Below are positions 21,743 to 33,811 of a stretch of DNA of 64,000 bases, in pieces. The stretch is from assembly GCA_033807695.1 (NCBI GenBank), contig CM066302.1, forward strand, positions 310,001 through 374,000. Reading direction: 5' to 3'. Position numbers and translations under genes: made by a program. This stretch comes from Daedaleopsis sinensis. Lineage: Eukaryota > Basidiomycota > Agaricomycetes > Polyporales > Polyporaceae. The notes beneath the pieces were generated by a model. The model was not told the DNA's origin and made no database searches. It saw nothing but the letters and a program-made list of their open reading frames with translations. Position 1 is the stretch's first letter. Each line of letters starts with the position of its first letter.

Positions 21743-22812
21743 AGGGCGGGGGGCAGGCGAGTGTGACGGGGAGCGAATGCGTCCAAGACGGTGCAATCAC
21801 GCCTGACGTTTGTCGGTTCCTGTCCTGTGCGGATCGGGTCTGGGGTTCGGTGAGTCAGTGCTCCAACGTACGCGCGGTGGTCCGTGCGCTCAGCTCGCCC
21901 CCGCCACCGTATCCTCTGCGCGCCGCCGACGTAACGAACGAGGTCCCCGCCGCCTGCTGCATCACCAGTCTGCGAGATGCCCAGACCTCCCCGGTCACCG
22001 ATGACATAGCGTTTGCGACGATGACGTCCCACTCCTGCCCTGACGCTCGATGTTTCGTGACGACGACTCCTTCACTGTGACCCCTTCGATGTGCATCTGT
22101 GCTCGGACGCATGATCGTATTCGAATGCAGTCGCAGCCCAAGTCGAAATCTCTCTCGCATATGGTCTTGTAAGGAATGCTTGTGAACGAATCTCACCGAA
22201 CTGTGTTGCATAAGTTTAAAGACGAGTAAACTTTCCACGTTTCGTCGCCGTTGCCGCCGTTCCGGTACCTGAATGGAAGGGTTGACGTCCACGCGTTCAC
22301 GATCAAGTTCAAGCTCCAGGCGCGATGCCTAGCCCGCACGGACCAGGCTTTGAGCCTATTCTGCCAACTCCGGCACGGCCTTGCTTTCCCGCAGCTGGAT
22401 ACTGACCGGTACTGACCATTTCTACTGCGCGACCTCCACGATGACTATTGCTGACAACATGCTCATTGCACGAAGTACTGTGCACGCTCGTCAACGATTC
22501 AGCACTTGCCACGAGAAATTGCGAGACTTACCTCACATGTCTCTCGACTGAGCTGCGATCCACCGCCAATCTCGCAAGGCCCATAGCGGCTGATTTCACC
22601 CGCCGCTCGAATAACCCACATACGAATTCGTCGGTCATTCCGACGACGGCTTCAGCTTTTGCAGCTCACGCTATCGAGATTGATGGTCACGCATGGTACG
22701 TCGCGTCTTCTGTGACCGCATAGGTATGTCGGCTGCACGAGGCCTAGACTTCGCTCGATATGCGATGCTGTTACCGCATAATTAAGCAACCCGCAACCCG
22801 CGCAGCCCATCC
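21743..22812. other. Intergenic, no gene supported
   Basis: Only short ORFs on both strands without family resemblance. Confidence 0.4.
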
Positions 22813-23283
22813 ATGTCGCCCACTCGCCCGCGCCCTTGTTCCGGTGGAGCAGCACTTCGGTCACCACCCGCTCCGCCCGTGCGCGCGAGGACAGCCTCAC
22901 GCCTGCACCCGTCCGCGATACGTGCGCTCGCGACTCGTGGCGTACTTGTATATGTACCTTTTCGCGAGTCAGGCGCAGATGGGCGAACTGATGCCAGGCT
23001 GTCGTACTCACCTGTTCAGCCCGCCGCCGCGTCCGCAGGCGTCCCCGCGACGACTACGCAGCAGCGCGCGTTCGCGCTGCCTCCGCCGCCGCTTCTTGTT
23101 GAGCCGCCGCCCTGCCCCTGCGCCCACACCCGCACTAGCACGCCTCCGCCTCCACCTCCTGCGCTCTCGTCGCCTCCGCCTCCGCCTCCGCCTCTGCGCA
23201 CGCCGACTCCATCGGCGTCCCCTGCCCCGGTCCAGGCGGGCGCTCCCGGATCTGGAATCTGGATCCCCGCCTCTCGCGCCTAG
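22813..23283 (+). other. Proline-rich open frame of doubtful status
   Basis: A 156-codon frame starts at an ATG and ends in a Pro-rich stretch (TPPPPPPALSSPPPPPPP). A neighbouring frame continues with Pro/Leu runs to 23.5 kb. Composition is simple and GC-rich, no domain is recognisable, and no splice model joins it to another exon. It could be a real disordered protein, or the 3' flank of the converging F-box gene. I would not annotate it as a gene without transcript evidence. The interval 23284-23667 between it and the F-box gene holds CT-rich and GA-rich simple sequence only. Confidence 0.2.
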
Positions 23284-23667
23284 GCTTGCGCCGGTCCCGT
23301 CGACGCGGCGGGGGGAGCCTGCCCCGCGAGTATCTAGCCGGCGCGCGGGCGACCTTCCTCCTCCTCCTCCTTCTCCTCCTTCTGGCTATTTGGTCCCCGT
23401 GTGCGACCGGAAGATCCGGACGACACCGACTCGGAGCGGCTGGGACGGCCCGGTCGTGTCTCAGTATGTAGAGCTAGAGCCGTGTGGAATGGACATACCG
23501 TCAGCGTCGGCGTCGGCGTCGGCATGAAGCATGCATATGGTTTCGTAGCTGTCACGGTTGTACCAGTCTGCGGGCGACGGTTCCTGTCCGACACCCGAAG
23601 TCAGCAGCGCGGCACACGATATACGCGCGGGTTGGTCGTACCCCTATTCCCGCACGGTCGCACACTC

Positions 23668-25420
23668 TCAACGGTTTCCGCCGTATACGTACAGAGCGAA
23701 GAGAGTGCGTATAGCGTCCCAACCGGTACCCGGGTAGAACGTCGAGCGCTGCTGCGCGCCTGCATCGTGAGTGCCCTCATCTCACATACGAGCCAGCGAG
23801 AGACTGACCCAGCGACGGCGGCGAGCTCTCGTCGAACTCGAGCATGCGCAGCGCGCGCAGGCCCGGGAAACAGCCCGCAAGCGCGTATTTCCACGCCTCC
23901 GCCCCCGCGCCGCGATACTGCGCGTCGATGCAGACGGACCCACATGCACGACTCGGAGCATGGGTACACGACTCAGACTCAGACTCGCGCGGGGGTGGGG
24001 GTGGGGGTGCCAGGAGCCCGTCCAGGACCGGGCCGAGCTCGGCCACGAACGCAGCGAACTGCTCCCTTCGAAGGGGTTTGCGTGTGCCTGCTGGCCGTAT
24101 CGCGATGCGCACGGCCCGGCGCGCGCGCGAGCGGAGGAGCGCTCTGAAGATGTTGAGCACCGTCGGCCGCAGCCTGCATGGTGCGTATGTGAGCTTGAGC
24201 TTCAGCGCCCCGGTCAGGAACGGGGTCATCGTGAGTTCTAACGCCGTGTCTGGGGTGTTTGGGCACTCGGGGAGGTCGAGGGCTTCAGGAGACGAGGCGA
24301 GTGTGAGCCACTGATTAGTGACTGGGCCGGTCGACTAGGAGGGGGGGGGCCACCTACCGTCTACTTGGAATGTGTCGATGTCGAGGCGGAGGAGGGAGTT
24401 GTTCAGTTTGCTGAGGATGAGATACATCGCTTTCCAGCTCATCTTCTTCATCTGGAGCCATGCGTCAGGTACCGGTCTAGAGCGGGTTGCGACTCGCGAT
24501 GGTAGAGTAGGCCCTAGGGGCCTAGGACTCACCACCAGGGTCTCAAGGACGGGCAGCATTTGATGCTGCACGCCCGTCGGTTCCTTCAGCTCCTCGGACC
24601 AAAACGCACGGGGGACGTCGGAGCAGGCCCATTGTACGTTGTTACAAGTCAAGCTGAGCAGACCGGGGGACGACTTCAGGCAGTGAACGAGGCTGGAGAA
24701 AAAGGGAAACACGACGTTCGTGAGCTCGAGACAGGCTAGATGGCGGAAGTCGCGAAACGACAGCGGATGGCGAGGGTGGATAGGGAGATGGGGCGGTGTG
24801 CTTGTGTGAGGGTGGTTGTCCTGGCCCCGCGTCGGGGTGCTGCGCACCCGGATGCGCAGAGAGCGCAGGTTGACTAGGAATTGGCCTAGACGGGCGGGGA
24901 ACAGCGTAATCATATTCTGGTCTTCGTAGTTGAGCCGCTGATTGATGTAGATGCTCTGGGTGATATGAAGAGAATCGGGCTTCCTCTTCAGCGCCAGGGC
25001 GAAAGTGCTCATCTCTTCGACGGTCGACAGAATGACAGTGCGCACTAGCCACGATCGAGCGTGAGGACTCCAGGATTTGCAGACGAGGGCGCAGCTGCGC
25101 GTCGTATGTCGTGCCATCAAAGCTTCGGACAGGGTGCCATCATGGTGGTTCACTGCGTCAATGATCCGTTCGCAAACTTCTATAGGCAGCTTGATCTCAC
25201 GTCGTATGAGCGAACCATAGCGTTGAACGAGCGCCTCGTCGATCCTCCAGCTGTGCACAGGCCGTACTCGACTCCAAAAGGCGGTATTGGTCACAGGCGC
25301 TGGCGGTCGTCGAGAGCTAGGTCGTCGAGACCGACGAGACGGGGATGAGGGGACGTAGGAGAGCGGGGTGGGTAGGTCAAGGTTGGGGTCATAGTGTGTG
25401 AGGGCAGAGTAGCGCGACAT
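23668..25420 (-). CDS. F-box protein
   Basis: Exons 24533-25420, about 24358-24451, about 23809-24321 and 23668-23759 give about 528 residues. The first intron (24452-24532, 81 nt, GTGAGT donor) is in frame. The second is uncertain: either 36 nt at 24322-24357 with a good GTAGGT donor, or 54 nt at 24311-24364 with a weaker donor; both keep the frame. The F-box at about residues 75-125 reads EIKLPIEVCERIIDAV, then RSCALVCKSWSPHARSWLVR. Leucine-rich segments follow, and the chain ends WDAIRTLFALYVYGGNR. The start is the first ATG (MSRYSALTHYDPN). It is a probable SCF ubiquitin-ligase adaptor; the substrate is unknown. Architecture is like the other F-box genes of the window. Confidence 0.75.
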
Positions 25421-25768
25421 CGTCAAGACGAGCAAGGAGGGTACCTGAGATTCAGAAGTTGCAGTTCAAGTATCTGTCGACTTTTGGCGCGTGAGCTTCG
25501 TTCCGAACATATGATGTTCAGCTTGGAAAGCAGAAGCATAGAAGCCCGCAACAGGCGGTGTACGTGTGGCAGGCCTGTTATGTCGTATGAACAGGTGGCG
25601 CACAGGTTGCGGTGTCGAATGAATGGAAAAACCGCCTCAAGACACACGATTATGACCGCACTGTGTCAGGAAACCATATCTATATCCGCATGTTAGTAGT
25701 CCCTGAATCGTGCCAATAATGTAGACATCGTGGAATCTAGAACACGTGCACTATCCTGCGCGAGGCTG
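25421..25768. other. Intergenic
   Basis: This is the spacer between the F-box gene start and the thioesterase gene end. Nothing is recognised. Confidence 0.4.
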
Positions 25769-27069
25769 TCAAGCCTTCGTATCGACCAACGTCTGCGCAC
25801 CGCCCGGAAGCTTGACAGGCACAGGAGCAACAGTCCCGGGCGTTATGGGTTCCTTGGAATGCGATGGCTCGCCGAGCATGTGCCGCACTGCCGTCGAGTT
25901 CAAAAGCTTCGCGTACCGAGGCTGAACGAATAATGCACTGTAATGATGAAGAAACGTACGCGTGCAGAGAACGAGAACAGGGAACGCCTGTAAGCGGCGA
26001 ATTGGGTGAGAGGAGGTTGACGTACTTGGCTTCTGCCAGGACGTTGCCTGCCATGTCCTCTATTCTCCCCGAGACGCGAGACTTGCGTCCTTGCGCCTCG
26101 TCAAGTTTGACCTTGATGACGATGAACTGGTCGGCGCGTGTTGGCGCCTTGTAGTTGATATTCAAGTTCGCTGTAACGCCGACTTTCTCAGGCAAGTTGA
26201 GGAGAGCCTGCGAAGAACAAGCCGTAGTCAGCGATTCCAGTTCACTTGTCGGATATTCGCAAGCATATCGTCGATAATAGAAACGTCCATATTGCACAAG
26301 GCAAACACATCAGGAGATTCACGGGTCCTAGGCGTCCATGTGTTGCATGCATGCCCTCTCCCTAGATGTGGCCCTCGACTCCCGTAGAGAATGTCTGGTG
26401 CACTGCATATACTGCACATAGATTCGTGGTGAAGCAAGCGCGAATGGGGGATTGGCAGCTAACAGAAGGAGATATAGCACTCACTACTCTCGCAAGGGTC
26501 TCGTCCAGCAGCGTCGCTAGGAGACCGCCGTGAATAACCCCCTCATGCCCACACAAAGCACGTCCAACATGTATGAACACCCAGTTCTCCGTGGCATCAT
26601 ACCGTGCGCGCACGAGCGGTGGAATCGCAAGCTTTCCCGGCCCCTTGAGCGTCCCCGCGGTCAACGAGTTCACCCTCCGCTCCTCCGGAAGGTTCACATA
26701 CGGTCGAGTCTCATACCACTCGTCCTTGTCCTCGCGCGCGCGATGTGCCTCTAGTACCGGAAGGTGGTAAAGCTTGTCCTCGAGCTCGGCAATGTGCACA
26801 ATGGCGGCAGGGTCGTCCGGGTGCACAGGAGCGGGCGCGCTACGTGGCGAAAGGAGATGCGCGATTTCTGGTGGATAGAGAGCACCGATGTAGTACGAGG
26901 TCGCTGCGAGTGTCGACGCGCCGGATACGAGCCTGAACGTCCTCCAGAACGAGGAGGATGAGTTTGAGCTCGAGGAGGAGGTCGAAGTCGACGCCCAGCG
27001 TGCAGCTGAGGATGCCCGCACGCTACGTGCGCTGTTTGTGAGCTGTCGGCGGATATGAGCTGAAAGCAT
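25769..27069 (-). CDS. HotDog-fold thioesterase, probably mitochondrial
   Basis: Exons 26485-27069, 26026-26207 and 25769-25937 join to 311 residues (phases 0 and 2). The N terminus is rich in Arg and Ser with few acids, as in a mitochondrial presequence, and is followed by a hydrophobic segment near residues 50-65. The HotDog core is clear: HEGVIHGGLLATLLDETLARV, then GVTANLNINYKAPTRADQF, the strand VSGRIEDMAGNVLAEANALF, and the closing VQPRYAKLLNS. This places it in the PaaI/THEM4-like thioesterase superfamily, which hydrolyses acyl-CoA thioesters; the exact substrate is not readable. The first intron is long (277 nt) for this genome and could hide an alternative exon. The Asp/Glu pair in LLDET lies where catalytic acids usually sit. 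Confidence 0.88.
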
Positions 27070-27944
27070 GGTGGTGGTATGAGGGCAAGATGAAGTATTG
27101 CGCGTTTAAGGCATGGTAAGTCGTAAGTCGTAAGAGAATTCAATCTGTGCTGTCTCGGTAATCTTCCGGTCCGACAGGGTCCAGGGAGGTTTATTTGGAC
27201 GTGTTAGGATCAGAAGCTATTAGCGCTTAGTGCTTAGCGCTCAGGTTGTGACTAAGCCTCTCCCTGCTAACTCCACCACTTCAACGCCTTTTGCTGCTGC
27301 GACTCGGACGCATATATCCCATTTGGCCTGCGGTGAGTACCTTTATCTATGAATTGGATGGTCGCTGCGCTAGTCGGATTCCTCACTTAAACTGAACTTA
27401 CCGCTCGGACGCCCACAATGCTATAGGAGTAGCGCATTTGTCATAATTCCTATAGCATGCGAGATTAAAGCTTGCAGCAGAAGAACAGCAACGCACAAAT
27501 ATCCTACCTGACTCCGAGACTTTGAGTAAGTATCGTGTCCCTAACCAGGCTAAGATACATTTGCGTCAAAGCCGATAGCTTGGGATCCTAACAAGCCCAA
27601 CCTTGAATGCGGCCCAACCGGGGGCGGTACTGGGCGGTATGATCATGATCATGATCATCATATCAAGACTAGTATACTCTCTCTCTTTGAACGGTAACTC
27701 CTCATCTAGGGCGAGCGAGGCATCTACGAGCGGGGTGATCTCCGCAGGTTCACCGGTACGTAGACATAGCATTATCCTCGTACTCACAGCAATACTGAGG
27801 AATTCGGTGACCGAGGTCACTCAGACTACATACTAGTTTTTGAGGAATGATCTCATAAAGATCGCGCAAAGCACCCGTGGGCGTGAGTAGTAAGCTTCAG
27901 CTGTTCTATATCCGTGTCTTGCTGAAACATCTCCAGCAACGACA
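27070..27944. other. Divergent intergenic region
   Basis: This lies between the thioesterase and the next F-box gene, which diverge. It holds an imperfect ATGATC microsatellite with palindromic units at about 27638-27662. The sequence CATGGTAAGTCGTAAGT near 27113 recurs near 19536. Confidence 0.4.
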
Positions 27945-29674
27945 ATGCATTCGATCTTCGATAACTACGACGTGTTGGCTCACATTTGCATGTCCGTGGT
28001 GAACGATGCACAAGAAGAGGATGTAGACTTCCGAAGGGTTACTGAAATGGAGGCCGATTTGCGCAAGTGGCTTGTCAATTGGACCCTCGTGTGCAAGCGG
28101 CTCTGCAGCCCCGCTCTTGACGCGCTATGGTGGCGTCTAGGCGACCTCGTTCCTCTTCTGACACTCCTTCCATGCTTCACTCCCATGCAGGTCCCGCGGA
28201 AGGACGCGACGAAGTCGCAAACAATATATGTGAGCGATAGTGAACTACCTGGACATCGCACTGGGACTCATCATCTTACTAGTTATTGAAAGGCGAACCG
28301 TCGTCGTCAGAATGGGCAATATTCCAAAGCTACGCCAAACGGGTACGGGTGCTCAACTTCCCAAAGCAAGCGGCCGTCACACCGCACATCGTCTGGCAAC
28401 TCTCCAAGTGGAACAAGGGCAAACCACTCCTCCCCGGTCTCAAAGAGCTAACCTGGCTACCTGCCTCTCAAATCGACACGTCTGCACTCGCTCTCGGTGC
28501 CCAGCTCGAACTCCTCCATATCGTGCTTGACTGTATCGAGCTCCCAGAGGACATCTGGGGGGTGTCCGTGCACCAAAAGGTCGATTTCCTCCGTGATCCT
28601 TCGACGCGAACTGTGGGCGATCGCGACGTCGAGAAGCTGCTGGGCACATTCGCGGAGCAAACCCTCCGTCTCAAGACGCTCGAGCTCACCTCGCGTGTCC
28701 ATCCACTCTGCCTCGCGCCCCCCTTGGCGCGTTTCACGGGTCTCGAACACCTCTACATGCGCGACGTCACGATCGACGTCGATCTCTTGCGAACCATGAG
28801 CACCTTGCGCGGCCTCGAGTCGCTCTTCATCAACTTCCACCCCGTCTACGGGAAGGTCGTGCCGCAGCCCATCGTGGGCTTCCCACACCTCCAGCACCTG
28901 GAGTTCTGCGCCCGCGCGGCAAACATGACGATCTTCTTCGACATCGTGAACCCGCTCGAGCAGCTTACCTCGCTCGTCCTCGACTACCCGAACGGCGTCC
29001 CCGAGAACAGCTTCAGCTACCGCGACCCGATCGAGCATCTGCACGCGCGCGGGCACCCCCGCAAGCTCGTCTCTGTCAAGCTCGAGATCTCGACCCGCTG
29101 GTGCACCCTGCACGAGACCATCGGCGACCTAGTCTTGCCTCTTTTTGCCATACGCACCCTCGAGCGCGTCGCGATCAACACCACGCGCAGCGAGTACCAG
29201 GTCACGGAGGAGAATCTGGAGCGCATGGCGCGCGCGTGGCCGAAGCTGACGCAGCTGCTCGTCCGCTGGGCCTCGCGGTCCGTGTACGCGCGCGGGCGGC
29301 GAGCGGCCACGCCCCCGCGAGGGCCCCCGCTGCGAGCCCTCGCGCACTTCGAGAAGCACTGCCCTGCGCTGAACGGGCTGATACTCTCGCACGTCGACGT
29401 TAGCGCACCCCTGCCGGAGCCGCTTGCCTGCCCGGGGAAGCATAAGTTGGAGAGCCGGGCCTCATTGGAGGCTGTTCCTATCGAGGACCCGAAAACGGTC
29501 GCGAAATACGTGTTCTTCCTGTTTCCCTGTGTGCAGATGACCGTGCCCGGCCCGCAGCCTTCAGGATGGGATCTCGTGTTGCAGTGGGCCCACCAGTGGA
29601 GAATTGCTTGGCATGGCAAGTTGGAATATATGAAAGCTGCGAAAGCGAAAGGGGGTATCTCGATACCACAGTGA
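27945..29674 (+). CDS. F-box / LRR-like protein
   Basis: Exons 27945-28229 and 28283-29674 join in phase 0 to 558 residues; the 53-nt intron is GTGAGC...TTACTAG. The N-terminal 60 residues are a degenerate F-box (FDNYDVLAHICMSVV, then NWTLVCKRLCSPALDALWW). The rest has irregular leucine-rich repeats, such as LKTLELTSRVHPLCL, FTGLEHLYMRDVTIDVDLL and FPHLQHLEFCARAANM. It is probably a ubiquitin-ligase adaptor. The exon 1 start has ATG context GACAATGC and no upstream coding. Many opposite-frame ORFs across 28.4-29.6 kb are shadows. Confidence 0.82.
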
Positions 29675-30267
29675 CTCTAGGTACAAACTACAATCTTGGT
29701 GAGAGAAATCTGCGGACGGTATCCAGTCGCCTCACTTTTTTGGATATGATACATTATCAATTGGCGCAGACACGACCGTGAGTGCGAATAATTTGCTTGG
29801 GCCGACCAGGAAGGGAGATCGAGGCAGACTTACCTACGCAGTTCCGTGCAAACTGACCTAGTTGCACTCTCAGAGGCCGCACATACTTATTGTAAGTACT
29901 GACTGGCATGCCGTGTGATGAATGATTCACTACTGAGCGATACTGTTGGGCACTTGCGCCAACGCGTCTCGAGGCGCGCTGAGCGTCAAGCTCCAACTTT
30001 AACCCCGTACCTCGACATTCACTGTCAGGCATAGCCGTCGTGCTCAGTCAATGTCATTCACCAGACAAGAAAAGAAGATTAGATATTTTCAACACCATCA
30101 GACCAATCTTCGAGCTCAGTGCTTGCCACACTGATGTAACTAGAGGCGATCAGCATTCAACGATGCAAGCAGATATCATAAGTGTAACTGATGTCCATTT
30201 TCACAGGCACTCCCCACAGCCACGTCTGTCCATTACTTATTCACCAATAGCAGTCCGAACCACCCGC
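29675..30267. other. Intergenic between convergent genes
   Basis: This is the 3' flank of the F-box gene and of the GPI-type gene. Nothing is recognised. Confidence 0.4.
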
Positions 30268-30880
30268 TCACAGCGCGATAGCAGCACCAGCCACGACCCC
30301 GACGAGGGCAGCGCCCACCCCGAGCACGCCGCCAAACCCGCCCTTCGCCTGCAGCGCCGTCGCCGCGTTCCCCGTTCCCGAGCCCGTGGGGGCGCCGTCC
30401 GTGCCAGTGCCCGTGCCCGTGCCGGAGTTGCTGTCAGACACGGCGGGGCTCGTGACAGACGTCCCGGGCGCGCTGGCCGTCGGGATGATTCCGGTGCCAG
30501 AGCCGGTGCTGCTGCCCGTGGGGATAACCCCGGTGCCGCTTGACGCGGCGGAGGAGCCGGTCGGGAGGACGGAGGAAAGGACGGAGGAGATCTCGCTGGA
30601 GAGCGAGGATGCGGCACCTGTGTGGGGGGCCGGGACCGTCAGCAACTGCAGGCAGCAGGATCGGGAGCACGGTGATTGCGGTGGCAGGGGGGAGAGGTGG
30701 GAAGGATTGACCGTCGTTCACAAGAAGCACGGACGGTGTGGACTAGGAGCGTATGGGAGGGACCATATTTGAATGAGACTCACTTGGGAGCGAGACGGAT
30801 GGCAGAGAGACGGAGGACTGTGCGTGCGCGCCTGCAATGAAGGCCGCTCCGAGCACGAGAGTGGAGGATGAGAACCTCAT
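30268..30880 (-). CDS. Ser/Thr-rich GPI-type surface protein with CFEM-like tail
   Basis: Exons 30784-30880 and 30268-30617 join in phase 1 to 148 residues across a 166-nt intron. A signal peptide (MRFSSSTLVLGAAFIAGAHA) is followed by Ser-rich sequence (SSVSLPSVSLPS, then SSLSSEISSVLSSVLPTGSS), Gly/Thr runs (GTGTGTGTDG) and a GPI-type tail (VGAALVGVVAGAAIAL). The tail and the NAATALQ lead-in are nearly the same as in the two CFEM proteins, but no cysteines are present in the spliced chain. The unusually long intron could conceal a skipped exon; I found no CFEM cysteine pattern in it. It is probably a wall-anchored structural protein and a paralogue that lost, or never had, the CFEM module. 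Confidence 0.75.
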
Positions 30881-30961
30881 GGTTGTGTGATGAGCGAGAG
30901 GATGAGGGTATGAGAGTAAGTCGAGCACGAGGTGAATGCAAAAGCGCAAACAGAGGGGGTA

Positions 30962-30968
30962 TTATATA
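30962..30968 (-). promoter_or_regulatory. TATA box of the GPI-type gene
   Basis: TATATAA on the minus strand, about 85 bp upstream of the ATG. Confidence 0.5.
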
Positions 30969-33198
30969 CAGCTGCTCTGCCTTTGGAGCTGTTGAACCTT
31001 GTGTGTAGATTTGGGGTTGCATCTTGGGCCGGTCGGGATACTAAGGCGCGGAGAGAAGGCGCGGAGAGAAGGCGTTGCTCCCACACGCGGTCACATCCCA
31101 ACGTTCTTTGCTGCTGCGCGTGAGGTCACGCACTGTACGATGAGCGTAGGAAAGCGCTAACTCCGGCCGTTGGAGCGCGTCACCAACCCTTAGATGCCTT
31201 TGTCAATTGGTCTTGAGCTGAGCGGCGACGATTCGTCGCACACCATGCTACGGCCTTCTGCCCGTCGACGAGAATCGGCGAAGGAGAGTGTAAAGCGTAC
31301 TGACATGGTCGGACTAGGTAGACCGAACCTTGTGGCATACAAGTCGCGATCGCGGTCGCACCGAAGTTTGCGCCAGCCGTCAAGATGTTCAATCTGATCT
31401 TGCAATGCACCCTAGAGTATCACCGACGATCAATCGTTGCATGAACTGAGCACTGGAGAGGCACAGAACACCTACCACACATAGCGCGCGGAACGAAAAT
31501 AGGTTCTGCGGTGTTGGTAACCGCCTATTACGAGGACTTTAGCGAAACCGCAGACAGACCGCAGTCACACGGCCGGTGGAGTTGTGGAGGTTCTGAGAAG
31601 CGTCAATGCCATCCTGTCCGGTTCGGAATTTCAGCAGCTTCTGGACTGCGGCATTAAGGAGCGAGTGGTGGAGGTTTGACAAGATGATTGGGGGTCCTTC
31701 ACGACCGGTGCCAAGGAAGACCGTCTTACAAGTCGCAGTTGTGATTTAACTTTGCCTTACATTCCTGACCATGTCGAGGGGTGTCTCGCGCCAAGATCTG
31801 TAAGTTTGTGCGTTGAGGCTGACCAGACGGGATGTATTACTTACGTTACATTTTCTCGTCAACGGCTGGGCTGCACAGGCCGCTGGATCCGTGAAGCTTT
31901 GAAGGTCCTGCGAAGGGTCACAAATTTCTGAATGGCAATGGTAGAAATGTACAGGTTATGACGTCAGACTGACGGCGAGCCTATATTGGTTACACAGTGG
32001 ATGCGACAGGGCAGCCGCCTGTGAGTTCTGCACCCTTGATCATGAGGTCTGTGCATGCGCACAGAGAATCAGACGCGTGATACTCGGATAGTATTCATCA
32101 GGATCACCGAAGACGACAGACCCAGTGCTCTATGACTCAACCCACGGTTACCCACCTACGCACCGCCAGTGGCGATAGCACAAGGACGACGTACCGCAGC
32201 GCGCAGTACCTAAAGATTGACCGCCTTTGACCACTCCGTAGCTTCACCTATGCGATAGGTGTCTAGAGCATAGTAAGACACTCCGTAATGGTCGGGATCC
32301 AGAGGCGTAGTGCTTACCTCTTACAAATCGCCAAATTGAAGCCCGAGGCCGCGGGCAGTTCGCTGGCACGCGTAGACCCCCTTGCCGGCGAAAGTCACCG
32401 CTGATGGGCTTCCGCAGGCAATCCCGTAGGACGTCACATGCACCGAAGCAAAAGAAAGTATGCGGAGGCCATAGTTTTTGCAGCCAAGAGCGAACCGTCC
32501 GGCTGCACGTTGCTGCAATGCCGACCGAGATGGATAAAAGGAGGAAAAGACTAGATAAATCTTGGAGAAGACCACGTACACGCTATGAGACACCAACAAG
32601 TACTTCAGTAATGTCTTCACGTGACGGGCTCCTTCAATCAGACGGCAGGGTTCTTGCAGAAATCGTTTGGTTATTCGTGGATGGCCGAGTCGTCTGGCCA
32701 GAAGCCCACCAGTCTGTGACAGTGCATGTGCATGCCTTGCGTATGAAGAATGATTTACGCAGCATCGAGGATAAATCGTCCCAGCTTTAAGTGCCTCAAC
32801 GTTCAAATATTGCCAGCATCCCAACGACGAGCGCAGTAGACTGCGAGTCTTCATGGTATCCCAGTGAAACGCCGAGCGCATAGCATAAGAGTCCAGCAGC
32901 AGGTCCTGCCAGTGCATGAGTGGATCACTAGAGCGGGAGGCGTAAAGTAACTTCCAGAGAGCAGGAGCCGGTGGGAGGAGAAGGAGGAAAATCAGTACCA
33001 AGATCCACTAGCGCCTGTCTGGGAGCGCCTCCAATGGGCGTTCACTACCAGTTCCTCTTTCCGCAGTGACCACCACGCACGGACCACCACCACCTTATCC
33101 CTAGGTCCATAAAGAGCATTATATACCTTGCAAATAGCCATACACATACAACTCCGGTATGTACCAGATAATAAGCGACTGTTCTGCCCACTGGCATT
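30969..33198. other. Long intergenic region, no gene supported
   Basis: About 2.2 kb. The largest ORF is 226 codons on the minus strand at 32.32-33.0 kb. Its translation has no recognisable family and its start lies in AT-richer sequence next to the transposons. The region may hold degraded mobile-element DNA, but no inverted or direct repeats could be seen in it. Confidence 0.35.
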
Positions 33199-33799
33199 CA
33201 CAGGGGACATTTTTAAATACTTCCAGGGTAAGCATTTGGTAGATATTGATAAAAACAGAAAACATGTTCCCCGCGTGCTGCAGATGGAAACATTGTGTGA
33301 TTATTTCGGTGGATATGCTCTTTGTTCCCATCATACTCCCTTTATCTTCTTGCCACTCATATGGGGGAGAATGTGATGAATATTTCTTCACTAGTTGCAC
33401 ACGAAACACAGGGAGAAGCATGTAGGAAGGAGTTCTACTATTCCTAGCATGTTCTCTAGCTAAATAGAAAGTTAACATAGTCCCAATATCATGCATATTC
33501 ACGCAGCAAACACCTTACAGTATTGATGCAATGTTTCGCCTTGCAACATTCCGTGGATCTTCTGTATATTCCCATCATCCTCACAAGTTTACCATGCCAG
33601 ATGGGAGGTTGCAAACATCCACAATGCTTCAACAAATCTTTGCATAGGGAATAGAGACAGTTTATTAGGAAAATATTCAATGTGTTCGCAAGAATGTTGC
33701 CCGCACATTCACCCATTAAGCATGACATTCAGATTTTTTCAATTTTCTCCTATATCCCCTAAATGTTTACCCTGGAAGTATTTTGAAATGCCCCCTGTG
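33199..33799. mobile_element. Non-autonomous DNA transposon, about 40-bp TIRs, ATT target duplication
   Basis: The left end CACAGGGGACATTTTTAAAT at 33199 is matched in inverted orientation by a right end ending in GCCCCCTGTG at 33799. Similarity extends about 40 bp with four mismatches, sharing the core AATACTTCCAGGGTAA. The element is 601 bp and flanked on both sides by ATT (33196-33198 and 33800-33802). It is AT-richer than the host DNA. Small ORFs inside have no recognisable transposase. A 3-bp duplication and CACAG ends are compatible with a CACTA-type or Harbinger-type family; assignment is open. Confidence 0.8.
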
Positions 33800-33811
33800 A
33801 TTGTTATTGTA

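Noticed and set aside
32321..33001. 226-codon minus-strand ORF as a gene
   Set aside because: No recognisable domain, mixed composition and location beside transposons; possible chance ORF.
33119..33728. Minus-strand ORFs in the 601-bp element as a transposase
   Set aside because: Short, cross the element border and show no transposase motif; they look like chance ORFs in AT-rich DNA.
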